NCBI RefSeq assembly: GCF_003545885.1
Contig: NZ_QHCT01000018.1
Coordinates: 1-13,497 of the forward strand
Origin: Leptospira stimsonii
GTDB taxonomy: Bacteria > Spirochaetota > Leptospiria > Leptospirales > Leptospiraceae
DNA length: 13,497 nucleotides
Direction: 5' to 3'
Shown here: positions 1-6,267 of the stretch, one piece after another
Numbering within the stretch: the first letter of the stretch is position 1
Layout of the letters: each line of letters opens with the position of its first letter
Translations under genes and position numbers: made by a program
Notes under the pieces: model-generated
Told to the model about the DNA's origin: nothing
What the model saw: the letters and a program-made list of their open reading frames with translations, nothing else
The model's database searches: none

Positions 1-18
1 TTGAGAATCCGTCGCCAT
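1..18 (-). CDS. Start of the next minus-strand gene (partial, 6 codons)
   Basis: An ATG on the minus strand at 18 is preceded by GAGGAG five bases upstream (plus-strand positions 24-29), the strongest Shine-Dalgarno of any minus-strand start here. The frame reads Met-Ala-Thr-Asp-Ser-Gln to the window edge. A perfect TTGACA lies at 57-52 on the same strand, but I see no convincing -10 at the usual distance. The 133-bp gap separates this start from the stop of the last toxin-cassette gene, so it may be the first gene outside the cassette array or another cassette. Six codons give no function. Confidence 0.35.
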
Positions 19-133
19 ACATACTCCTCAGGTTGAATACTTTATCGTTTCTGTCAACCGAGGTCGCTAGTTTCATATATTTAGTTTAGTCGTTTACGAA
101 CCTTTTGTACAGTTGACAATCATTTTTAAGATG

Positions 134-880
134 TTATAAAAATGCAAAATACCTTGCAGGTATTCGCTCTATATCCCGGTCTAATGAATAAATTATTCTC
201 TTATTAATAAAGACTTCGTTCAGGAGTAAATTTAAATCCGCAAGCTTCTTGTCATTCTTTATTATTATTATATTGTTTTCTTTTATTTCAAGATCGATAT
301 TGTATATTGCCACATAGAATTTATCCTTCTTAGCTTTAACCAAAGCACTACTGTTGCGATCGTTTACAAAAATGCGTAACACAATGTCACCCTTTTTAGT
401 TAGAAAGCTTTTAGAGGAAATCGATTTCAGATCAAATAGATTCTTTTTAACTTCTCCAATTGGGCACGAAATATTTATTTTCTTAATATTTTCAGCTTCT
501 TTATAAAACTTAAAACAAACGTTCTCCCTTAATAGAATAGCTGAAGAAGGTAAGTAACTATCATTAAAGCCTAAATATCGAACGGTCGAATTAACAAAAT
601 GATATCCATCCTTTGTAATAAATCGCGAAGCAGAGCAATCATTAACCATTAACACTATATCTTCTTCTTCAAATATATCGCGTTTAAAATTAGCTTTGAT
701 AATGCGATAGCCAAGTCCAGGTATAAATTCTGTTACATTCCTGGGGATAGGATGACCAAAACCTATATTAATTTTTTCCCAATAACAGGATTGAGAAAAT
801 AAATCTCCTTTCAAACTCAAGAATAGGCAAATTAGAAATAATCTAAAACCTAAAGTAATTATGGACAAAATATCCAACAC
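134..880 (-). CDS. Exported putative immunity protein for the orphan M91-like toxin (PDZ-like region)
   Basis: This 248-aa protein has an N-terminal hydrophobic stretch (residues about 10-23) and a possible signal peptidase I site after Ser29, so it is probably periplasmic or surface exposed. It is a divergent paralogue of the protein at 5530-6267. Both show Gly-Leu-Gly-x-Arg-Ile (here 55-60), then an acidic Asp-Ile-Val...Val-Asn-Asp-Cys strand (74-82) and Tyr-Leu-Gly-Phe (102-105). The order and spacing recall a PDZ domain (carboxylate-binding loop, then the 'D-x-I-x-x-V-N' strand); PDZ is an inference. The GTG start is preceded by GAGG eight bases upstream. It overlaps the stop of the toxin cassette by 22 bp, the usual arrangement of toxin-immunity pairs. 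Base composition is very AT-rich. The immunity role is inferred from position and from its paralogue sitting beside a homologous toxin. A secreted accessory or chaperone is the alternative. Confidence 0.6.
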   Translation of the reverse strand: MLDILSIITLGFRLFLICLFLSLKGDLFSQSCYWEKINIGFGHPIPRNVTEFIPGLGYRIIKANFKRDIFEEEDIVLMVNDCSASRFITKDGYHFVNSTVRYLGFNDSYLPSSAILLRENVCFKFYKEAENIKKINISCPIGEVKKNLFDLKSISSKSFLTKKGDIVLRIFVNDRNSSALVKAKKDKFYVAIYNIDLEIKENNIIIIKNDKKLADLNLLLNEVFINKRIIYSLDRDIERIPARYFAFL

Positions 881-1845
881 TCCTTTTTCCTCGGTAAATT
901 GGGAGAATCGTAGCCGTATCGTAGATAATTGAGACCAGCTTCAGTCATCAACCCGTTTTGACTTGGACCTTTATACCTTTCTATGAGCTTATTTTTTTCT
1001 TCAGCCAACCATTTTTCACTCTGACTCATTTTAGGTTCAATTTTTGGATTTTTTAGTCCTGTAGTTAATGCTTCCTCTAACTCCACAGACTCTAAAACCG
1101 GAATATTCTTTTGAAAATCAAAGGCATTTACATATGCTGTTTTACTTGAAGGTTGACGTTTTCCGTTCATCTGATTTTTTGAATGAATTAGCTCATGTCC
1201 TAGAGTAAACTGAATGGGTACAGTGCCAGCATATATTTCTCCCGTTCTTTGATCTTGTAAAGTTAATTGAGATGGTGTTTGGCTTAGCCATATTCTAGAA
1301 TCGTATTTTTCACCCTGCGAAAGACGCTTTTCATGATTATTTACATAATCCTTTCGTCTTTTTTCTTTCTCATCTTTGCTCAAACCAACTAAACTTTTTT
1401 CAAATTCTTCTATATCAGGGAGAATCGGATAAGAAGCCGATCCTACAGCATCGGGATTCCAAGGTGCAGTGCCTTTTCCTGTATAAATTTCCGTAGTCTT
1501 ACTTGCACCAATTACATCTCTTAATAGTTGAGTCCCCATTCCTTTTTGACCTTTACTTCTTTTATTAACCGTTACAATACCATTTGCATCCATTTGAAGT
1601 TCATCGTCAGTTAGACTTTGCATCATATCAAAGACTCTCTTTCGGCTTTCAAGGTCCGGCTCTTTAATCACACACTTGTTGTGAACAAGAACGGCATCTT
1701 CTGTAACGAAGTAAGTGTGAGCATTCTCGACTTCAAAATTGTAAACCGTCTCAAAACGATCGTCAATCGAAATAGAAGAAACCTTCAATGTTGATTCGTT
1801 CGAAAGAACGGAGGCGTCTCCGACAACGAGATTCTTAGCGCTCAC
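859..1845 (-). CDS. Headless orphan toxin cassette: C-terminal part of HINT plus M91-like metalloprotease tip
   Basis: The frame starts inside a HINT domain. Residues 1-56 equal the end of the HINT of the large toxin gene and finish in the Val-His-Asn splice/cleavage motif (Asn56). The N-terminal half with the catalytic Cys is absent, and a TGA lies in frame at 1857-1855, so no carrier is attached. Residues 57-328 form a toxin tip related to that of the large gene. They share a 'MMQSLTDD' block, then HELIH (His217, Glu218, His221), the zinc site of a metalloprotease, and a downstream Glu-Glu-Ala-x-Thr-Thr-Gly that could supply the third ligand, as in the NleD/M91 effector group. The nominal GTG start is just the codon after Trp in the HINT and has no ribosome binding site, so the cassette is probably silent until recombined onto a carrier. 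It overlaps its immunity gene at 859-880. Confidence 0.75.
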   Translation of the reverse strand: MSAKNLVVGDASVLSNESTLKVSSISIDDRFETVYNFEVENAHTYFVTEDAVLVHNKCVIKEPDLESRKRVFDMMQSLTDDELQMDANGIVTVNKRSKGQKGMGTQLLRDVIGASKTTEIYTGKGTAPWNPDAVGSASYPILPDIEEFEKSLVGLSKDEKEKRRKDYVNNHEKRLSQGEKYDSRIWLSQTPSQLTLQDQRTGEIYAGTVPIQFTLGHELIHSKNQMNGKRQPSSKTAYVNAFDFQKNIPVLESVELEEALTTGLKNPKIEPKMSQSEKWLAEEKNKLIERYKGPSQNGLMTEAGLNYLRYGYDSPNLPRKKECWIFCP

Positions 1846-1854
1846 CCAATCTTT
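1653..1854 (-). repeat. HINT seam repeat, copy 1 (202 bp)
   Basis: These bases match 6997-7198 with a constant offset of 5344 and only one mismatch that I can find (1840). The match covers the C-terminal HINT sequence and the first codons of the tip. Identity ends abruptly at 1854/7198, while to the left it decays gradually into the diverged tips. This is the only stretch linking the orphan cassette to the expressed-type gene and is long enough for homologous recombination. Confidence 0.9.
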
Positions 1855-1935
1855 TCATACTCATATTGCAGAAATGCTGTATTCTAATAATGTTATGCTA
1901 TTTGTTACTACAAGTTTCCGAATAAGCACAGTTTA

Positions 1936-2178
1936 CTATATAATAAAAAGTATACTTATCGCAAAAATAATCAGAAATAAGCATAGGTAAATGAACGCTC
2001 TGTTCATTTTTTTTTCTGATTCCATTATCTCTATTTTTTGTGTACGTAATTCTCGATATTTATTAGGTTCTATTCCATTTAAATAAATAACCCAATAGAT
2101 CCAAATGCCTATTCGTATCCATGTATACAAAAAGATAATGAAAAAAACTATGCCTAGTGGGAAAACTAATAATGCCAT
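1936..2178 (-). CDS. Small two-helix membrane protein, putative immunity to the beta/Cys-rich tip
   Basis: This 80-aa protein has a long hydrophobic, Trp/Ile-rich stretch at residues about 2-33, a charged loop (about 36-58, rich in Glu, Lys and Arg), and a second hydrophobic helix at 61-80 ending the protein. I chose the ATG at 2178 because AAGG lies five bases upstream. A TTG at 2193 would overlap the toxin stop by four bases and add five residues. It follows the cassette at 2190-4022 by 11 bp, the slot where the other cassettes carry their immunity genes. Small two-TM immunity proteins are known partners of pore-forming or membrane-active toxins, so a membrane target for the upstream tip is likely. 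I recognise no specific family. Confidence 0.6.
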   Translation of the reverse strand: MALLVFPLGIVFFIIFLYTWIRIGIWIYWVIYLNGIEPNKYRELRTQKIEIMESEKKMNRAFIYLCLFLIIFAISILFII

Positions 2179-2189
2179 ATGTACCTTAT

Positions 2190-4022
2190 TCAAAAACTAC
2201 CTGGATTTATTTTTGGATTACAACTCATTGAAACTCCGCAGGAAGTTTTATTTTGTGTGCAACTCATATTAGCACCACATACTCCTTGTTGATTCTTGAT
2301 CGTACCACTTGTACGATTTATTGTAGTATTGTTAGGTGTAATAAATTGATCAATCGGGCTTATAGAATAACTTCCCCCTAATGTAAACGTGAAAGATGGA
2401 TAAGCACTTGAACCAATAGGAATGGTCGCAGAACCTCCTATTTGTGGGGATGGAAAAGGTACTGTGGCCGGTCCCGCATCAACAGTCATACCTGTCGTTA
2501 CCGCATCTCCTTCTAAATCAGATAAAGATTTATTTTTTGAAAAAGTAAAATTCAGACTCCCTGAAGCTCCTGCATCCGAATGCCCTCCAGGAATAACGGT
2601 TCCGTTGTTAGTAGGTTTTACTGTATATGTACCAACTTGAATTCCATTTTCCTTCGAAATACTAACTGCAATACCCTTTTCATATGAAACTCCTAAAAAG
2701 GTTGCAACTCCTCCTCCGATTCCAATCTGAAAAGTATAATTATGAACCAAAATGCCATCTTCACCGACGAAATAAGTATGATTCTCTTCCACCTCAAAAT
2801 TGTAAACTTTAGTTGTAGGAACATCATAATAACGAAGTCCAGTAATTGACTCCCGAGACCCATCTCTTAAACGAACGGTATCTCCAACTTTCAAATCCTT
2901 CACCTCTACCCAAGCATTCTTTTCAACAACCCAAAAGGGGTGATTCCAGGTCGTTTGAAGTATGGTATCCTCGCCAATTTCGACGTCAAAGAGAAGTTCT
3001 ACATCATGAACAAATAACTCAGTTACTTTCTTGTAACTGTTCTGCCCAGTCTTTTCGTTCCAAGAAAGCACTTCGTCCCCAACTTGAATCTCCTCAATTT
3101 TTTTGAGTCCATCCTTCGTATGAACCAACGTCCCGGCGACAAAACAAGTGCGTTTCTTGAACACCATTTGTTTAGTTTCATCGTCAAGAACCATCTCACC
3201 CGAATTGTCTGCGTAATTGCCGGACAACTGACCGATAAAATCTTTGACACCGCCCGTAAGACGATTCCAAACTCCGGTCCGAGTTTCATGTTGGCCGCTC
3301 TTATTACCACTCAGATTCTTTTGAACAATTTCTTCTTTGTCATCCTCAGAAAGATCGTCCCAGATTTCCAAATCGGCCTGACTAATTTTACTTCCTGGCT
3401 TTTTCGAAGCCGCAACTAACGCTGACTTCTTTGCTGCGTCCATTTCGCCATAATTAGCGGCGACATTCTCGCTCACACTTTCCATCGCTCCCATAAGAGA
3501 ACCTTGACCAAGGGCAATGCCATTCTGCCAATCTACGTCGTCTTGACCACCAGCTAAACCACCACGGTTGATCATACTCGTCTTGTTCGAACTGCTGTAG
3601 TTACCGTCCGAATCAAAGCTAACGCTTCTGACTCCTCGAGCATTCATACCAGCGTTATATTTCTGAGTCACCGAACCCGAATACTTACCGTCCCAACCTA
3701 CGTTCACCGAACCGCCAAAGCCGTTTGCATTTTCATAGTCAACGGATACACCGCCGCGTTGAGAAATTGCTACCGATGTATGAGGATCGATACCAAGGCT
3801 ACTGTTCGCTCCACTCGGATCTTTGCTCGTTAACTTTACTCCAACACCATCCCTTTCATTAAACGTGATCGCTTTGCTTCCGGTGAGCTGACCCGATTTG
3901 TTAAATTCGTTCTTAGCCGCATACACGCCGAAGCCCTCGTCTTTGTTAAAAGACACACCGCCTTCATTCTGTATTACGGCCGCGTCCCGCTTTGAAGAAT
4001 TGTAAAAGCACGACCTCCCCAA
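2190..4022 (-). CDS. 5'-truncated polymorphic toxin cassette: repeat domain, class-2 HINT, unknown beta/Cys tip
   Basis: The open frame is 610 codons, but its first 19 codons lie in the non-toxin flank and junction and begin at a TTG without a ribosome binding site, so natural translation is doubtful. Residues 20-191 are nearly identical to residues 602-773 of the large toxin (Gly-rich beta-repeats). Residues 192-292 are a diverged pre-toxin linker. A HINT domain runs from Cys293 (Thr-Cys-Phe-Val-Ala-Gly) through Trp-Asn-His-Pro-Phe to His-Asn428. The tip (429-610) is Gly/Ser/Thr-rich with alternating beta-like patterns and ends in two Cys-(x)n-Met-Ser-Cys units (near 588-604), suggesting disulfides or metal binding. 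I do not recognise the tip. The two-TM immunity candidate next door hints at a membrane-active toxin. The gene was probably severed by recombination and is kept as an archive. Confidence 0.7.
   Translation of the reverse strand: MGRSCFYNSSKRDAAVIQNEGGVSFNKDEGFGVYAAKNEFNKSGQLTGSKAITFNERDGVGVKLTSKDPSGANSSLGIDPHTSVAISQRGGVSVDYENANGFGGSVNVGWDGKYSGSVTQKYNAGMNARGVRSVSFDSDGNYSSSNKTSMINRGGLAGGQDDVDWQNGIALGQGSLMGAMESVSENVAANYGEMDAAKKSALVAASKKPGSKISQADLEIWDDLSEDDKEEIVQKNLSGNKSGQHETRTGVWNRLTGGVKDFIGQLSGNYADNSGEMVLDDETKQMVFKKRTCFVAGTLVHTKDGLKKIEEIQVGDEVLSWNEKTGQNSYKKVTELFVHDVELLFDVEIGEDTILQTTWNHPFWVVEKNAWVEVKDLKVGDTVRLRDGSRESITGLRYYDVPTTKVYNFEVEENHTYFVGEDGILVHNYTFQIGIGGGVATFLGVSYEKGIAVSISKENGIQVGTYTVKPTNNGTVIPGGHSDAGASGSLNFTFSKNKSLSDLEGDAVTTGMTVDAGPATVPFPSPQIGGSATIPIGSSAYPSFTFTLGGSYSISPIDQFITPNNTTINRTSGTIKNQQGVCGANMSCTQNKTSCGVSMSCNPKINPGSF
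3449..3965 (-). repeat. Carrier-domain seam repeat, copy 1 (517 bp)
   Basis: This stretch matches 7684-8200 with a constant offset of 4235 and about five mismatches, for example in the segment near 3460-3480 and near 3912. It encodes the end of the beta-repeat domain. Homology at the upstream side stops exactly at 3965, where the sequence switches to the flank repeat after a 12-bp junction (3966-3977). Confidence 0.9.
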
Positions 4023-4130
4023 TGAGGCGGGTCGGGCTCTCCGCTTCGGTCAAGTTATTGAAAGAATTTTAGAGAAAGGAAACCATTTCGAACGATCAAT
4101 AACTTGACCACGCATCGATCCCTCGCGGGA
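4004..4130. repeat. Hairpin element at toxin breakpoint, copy A
   Basis: A GC-rich outer portion (GCGGGTCGGGCTCTCCGC at 4027-4044) is followed by a perfect 14-bp inverted repeat, GGTCAAGTTATTGA at 4048-4061 and its complement at 4096-4109, separated by 34 bases. It then closes with ATCCCTCGCGGG. A smaller imperfect inverted pair, GACC...GGTC, lies at 4012-4034. The layout (constant outer blocks around an inner palindrome) resembles dispersed hairpin repeats that I recall from Leptospira and Bacteroidetes genomes; that recollection is unverified. It has no run of T, so it is not an ordinary terminator. Confidence 0.6.
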
Positions 4131-4323
4131 GAAGAAAAAGCCAACCCACTGTTCTATTAAACCTAATCAGTATTAAATGATATCAAAGGAATCTAAGTGA
4201 CTCCCAAATTCTGAGAAAATTTTCGAACAAGATATGCAAAAAATAAAGAAGAGAATAGATTTTTCAAAGGAGTCAAAGTTCAAATCAAGTTCATTCAAGA
4301 AATCTGATGCCTTCAGGTATCTT

Positions 4324-4541
4324 TTAAGAAAAAGTATCCGCAAACGTTACACGCCTCTCCAATACCCGAAGGTGATTTAGAATTGAAACCTCTTGAAAAC
4401 AGACTTTCTTTACCAATCCAGCCGTATTCTTTGTTAGGAAATCCCGAAAAATTTAGGCAAAAAGTCAATTTTGCTTCTATCCATCCAATGACCAACTTCA
4501 GACAAAATATTCTATTGTTCCTTCAATTTGAACCCATTTAA
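4324..4541 (+). pseudogene. Possible degenerate coding remnant in the flank repeat
   Basis: In copy A a plus-strand frame stays open from the phenylalanine codon near 4324 to a TAA at 4539-4541 and reads like a protein C-terminus (a Pro-Glu-Gly-Asp-Leu-Glu-Leu-Lys-Pro-Leu-Glu-Asn block). It has no start, and an in-frame TGA closes it about 15 bases upstream. In copy B the upstream stop is absent, but a one-base deletion near 10495 shifts the end of the frame. Complementary lesions in the two copies suggest a decayed gene rather than a live one. Chance openness is quite possible. Confidence 0.2.
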
Positions 4542-4587
4542 TCTTTCAATATCGCCAAAAAAGTCAAAGCTCTGAAATTAAAAAAAA

Positions 4588-4636
4588 TTGACCAGATCCT
4601 GTCAAACCAGTGTGATATTTAAAAATCATATGGAGA
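4588..4636 (+). promoter_or_regulatory. Promoter and ribosome binding site of lipoprotein A
   Basis: TTGACC at 4588-4593 is a good -35 box. TGTGAT at 4611-4616 follows after 17 bases as a fair -10. GGAGA at 4632-4636 is eight bases before the ATG at 4645. The identical arrangement precedes lipoprotein B, because the promoter lies inside the long direct repeat. Confidence 0.55.
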
Positions 4637-4644
4637 TTTCCTGA

Positions 4645-5151
4645 ATGAAATTAATTAAACAAATCGGAGTCTGCTTAGTCCTGATCAGTCTTCTTTCTGC
4701 GTGTAAAAAGGACGACAATAATGACGATACGACTAACCTTGCACTTCTTCTTGCACTGAGTGGTGGATCTACTTGTACAGTAACAGCAGGTGGAGTGACT
4801 CTTCCTATCGCAACTGTTACACCAACGAGAAATACTTCTGGTAGCCCAATTACCTTCACAACGTCTACTGGAATAGGCTTAGGCACAGTTCAAGTAATTG
4901 GAGCAGTAGCACAAGATATCGGAACCTTGACTGCAACCAGTGGTAATTATAGTGTTGCTGTCTATAAAGGTGGTTGCCCAGTTAATGCCGCTTCCAATTT
5001 GGCAGTACTAAATACTGACTACTCCATTCAAAGTGGAAGTTTGACAACAGTTGCAGGTTCGGCATCCATTAAATTTTTAGTTTCTGGAAACTACACCCTC
5101 CTCCTGACAACAGCAAATAATGCGCAAGGTTCTTTTGGATTTGCTCCGTAA
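4645..5151 (+). CDS. Lipoprotein A with constant N-terminus and variable C-terminal half
   Basis: This 168-aa protein has a classic lipoprotein signal: Lys at 3 and 5, a hydrophobic core, and lipobox Leu-Leu-Ser-Ala-Cys with Cys20. An Asp/Asn-rich tether (23-28) follows, then a Thr/Ser/Gly-rich beta-type domain. Residues 1-54 are identical to lipoprotein B. Beyond Pro54 the two differ at most positions while keeping the same framework: Val-Tyr-Lys-Gly-x-Cys-Pro (about 113-119), an Ala-Ala-Ser motif, Asp-Tyr, and a final strand pair. Cys44 and the Cys of the YKGxC motif are shared and could form a disulfide. It is expected on the inner or outer membrane. It is transcribed towards the toxin-immunity operon, with its own promoter and terminator. 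Function unknown; it may be an accessory or surface partner of the toxin modules. Confidence 0.85.
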   Translation: MKLIKQIGVCLVLISLLSACKKDDNNDDTTNLALLLALSGGSTCTVTAGGVTLPIATVTPTRNTSGSPITFTTSTGIGLGTVQVIGAVAQDIGTLTATSGNYSVAVYKGGCPVNAASNLAVLNTDYSIQSGSLTTVAGSASIKFLVSGNYTLLLTTANNAQGSFGFAP

Positions 5152-5171
5152 GGAATATTAAAATAATTGCG

Positions 5172-5214
5172 AAAGGCTTGGACTAAAAAACCCAAGCCTT
5201 TTTTTATTTTTCGA
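5172..5214 (+). terminator. Rho-independent terminator of lipoprotein A
   Basis: AAGGCTTGG (5173-5181) pairs with CCAAGCCTT (5192-5200) over nine base pairs with a ten-base loop, followed by a long T-rich run. It lies 21 bases after the lipoprotein stop. Confidence 0.9.
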
Positions 5215-5315
5215 TACTCAATTAATCATAAAGTACATACTTTTTTCAGTTCGATCCAAGTTTGATCTACTGAACCTCTTATAACTTCGCTCAAATCTTT
5301 CATTTATCTTGATCT

Positions 5316-5355
5316 AATCCACTTGGATTACTTTCAAGTGGGATTTTTTTCTTTT
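5316..5355 (+). terminator. Second terminator-like hairpin with no gene attached
   Basis: AATCCACTTG (5316-5325) pairs with CAAGTGGGATT (5335-5345), allowing one bulged base, and is followed by seven T and then CTTTT. No gene ends between this and the previous terminator, so it may mark a cassette deleted from this spot, or act as a backup. The rest of 5215-5412 shows nothing I can name. Confidence 0.5.
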
Positions 5356-5412
5356 GCTCTCATTGGGGGGTGCTCCTTTTTTTTGAATTTGCTCGTTACA
5401 AACTCAATCGGC

Positions 5413-5536
5413 AAGGAGAGCCTTCTCTTTGATTACTAAATGTGCGAATTTTTTAGGACGTTATCCTAAACTGCTCTGGAGACCTTCTCTCAGGTTCTCA
5501 TTTGTGCGAAGCTTTAATAACGTTATCCTCTAAAAA
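5413..5536. repeat. Two imperfect 62-bp tandem units
   Basis: CCTTCTCT occurs at 5421 and 5483, TGTGCGAA at 5441 and 5503, and CGTTATCCT at 5459 and 5521: three anchors each exactly 62 bases apart. The second unit runs into the stop codon of the immunity gene (5530-5532). A shorter relative, TGTGCGAAACTTTAAGGACA, appears at about 11342-11361, downstream of lipoprotein B, in the equivalent convergent gap. Confidence 0.6.
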
Positions 5537-6267
5537 CCATATCCAAAGAATAATTCATTACCATTATGCGAAGGATAAGCATCCTTTAATTTAAGATAAT
5601 CGTCTTTATTTATTAGCAAATCAAATTGACTATTTACTATCTTAAATATGCTTCTTCCTTTTATTTTTATTATTAAAAGTCCGTCAAAATTCGCCAGCTC
5701 TATAATAGGAATTATTCTAAATGAATTGTCTTTTTTTTCACGCAAAAAAATAGTATTCGTATATTCAGTAACTAATAAATAAATGTTTTCAGATTTATCT
5801 TTTGCAACGAACACTTTGTTATTATATTTACTATTTTTTTTGTAATCTTCTTTTGAAGTAAATTCTATATTTTCAATTTCTTTTTGCGTATAACCTGAAA
5901 AGAAATTCTTCTTGAATTCAATAATTTTCCCTCCTCTAATTAATTTGATCGATTTAACTTTAGAATTGCTTACGAATCCAAGATAATCTACAGTCGTATC
6001 GAATCTATAAAATTTTCCTCTTTCAGAGTTAAGTTGCCATTCACAATCATCCACCTTTACCACTATATCGTTTGGCCTAAAAATATCAGAACCATCACTT
6101 ATGCTCTTAATTCGTATCCCGAGGCCAAACTCAACGGAAGTATTATTTTTCTTATGGCCCGATAAATCAGTCAAAATATAATCTTGAATGCAATCCTCCG
6201 AAAATATCATAGGGGCAACTCCAAAGAAAAAAACAATGAACAATATAACAATTCTACTAATAGCCAT
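5530..6267 (-). CDS. Exported putative immunity protein for the M91-like toxin (PDZ-like region)
   Basis: This 245-aa protein has a clear signal peptide (Arg5, hydrophobic core 6-19, likely cleavage after Ser23). The mature part carries Gly-Leu-Gly-Ile-Arg-Ile (48-53), Asn-Asp-Ile-Val-Val-Lys-Val-Asp-Asp (66-74) and Asp-Tyr-Leu-Gly-Phe (94-98), the same order as its paralogue at 134-880. This could be a PDZ-like fold. The Lys/Ile/Asn-rich C-terminal part is not recognisable. I chose the ATG at 6267, which gives a compact signal peptide and overlaps the toxin stop by 11 bp. A GTG at 6294 would add nine residues; neither start has a clear Shine-Dalgarno, so translation may be coupled to the toxin. 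Base composition is extreme (about 20% GC in 5581-5640). The role as cognate immunity protein is inferred from the toxin-adjacent position seen twice. Confidence 0.65.
   Translation of the reverse strand: MAISRIVILFIVFFFGVAPMIFSEDCIQDYILTDLSGHKKNNTSVEFGLGIRIKSISDGSDIFRPNDIVVKVDDCEWQLNSERGKFYRFDTTVDYLGFVSNSKVKSIKLIRGGKIIEFKKNFFSGYTQKEIENIEFTSKEDYKKNSKYNNKVFVAKDKSENIYLLVTEYTNTIFLREKKDNSFRIIPIIELANFDGLLIIKIKGRSIFKIVNSQFDLLINKDDYLKLKDAYPSHNGNELFFGYGF

Larger units (their letters stand above)
3978..4805. repeat. Long direct repeat (flank plus lipoprotein 5' half), copy A
   Basis: About 828 bp match 10049-10864 in the same orientation. The offset is 6071 at the left end and 6059 at the right end, so copy B has lost a net 12 bases, mostly near 4279-4300. 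Contents in order: hairpin element, an intergenic stretch without a credible gene, a promoter, and the first 54 codons of a lipoprotein gene. Both ends are sharp. On the left it abuts toxin-gene sequence; on the right identity collapses inside the lipoprotein gene. Apart from a short degenerate reading frame I see nothing else in 4131-4587. Confidence 0.9.

Noticed and set aside
4048..4109. Integron attC site
   Set aside because: No GTTRRRY / RYYYAAC core pair flanks the palindrome, and no integrase is present in the window.
4313..4495. Minus-strand 60-63 codon frames in both flank copies (also 10373-10564)
   Set aside because: They share an end only because the DNA is nearly identical; starts differ, no ribosome binding site is visible, and the sequence has no recognisable features.
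3978..4805. Insertion sequence
   Set aside because: No transposase, no terminal inverted repeats at the repeat ends, and no target-site duplication could be recognised at the junctions.
5361..5395. Possible inverted fragment of the hairpin element (CATTGGGG...GTGCTCC)
   Set aside because: The similarity to the reversed element covers only about 15-20 bases with gaps, too short to separate from chance.
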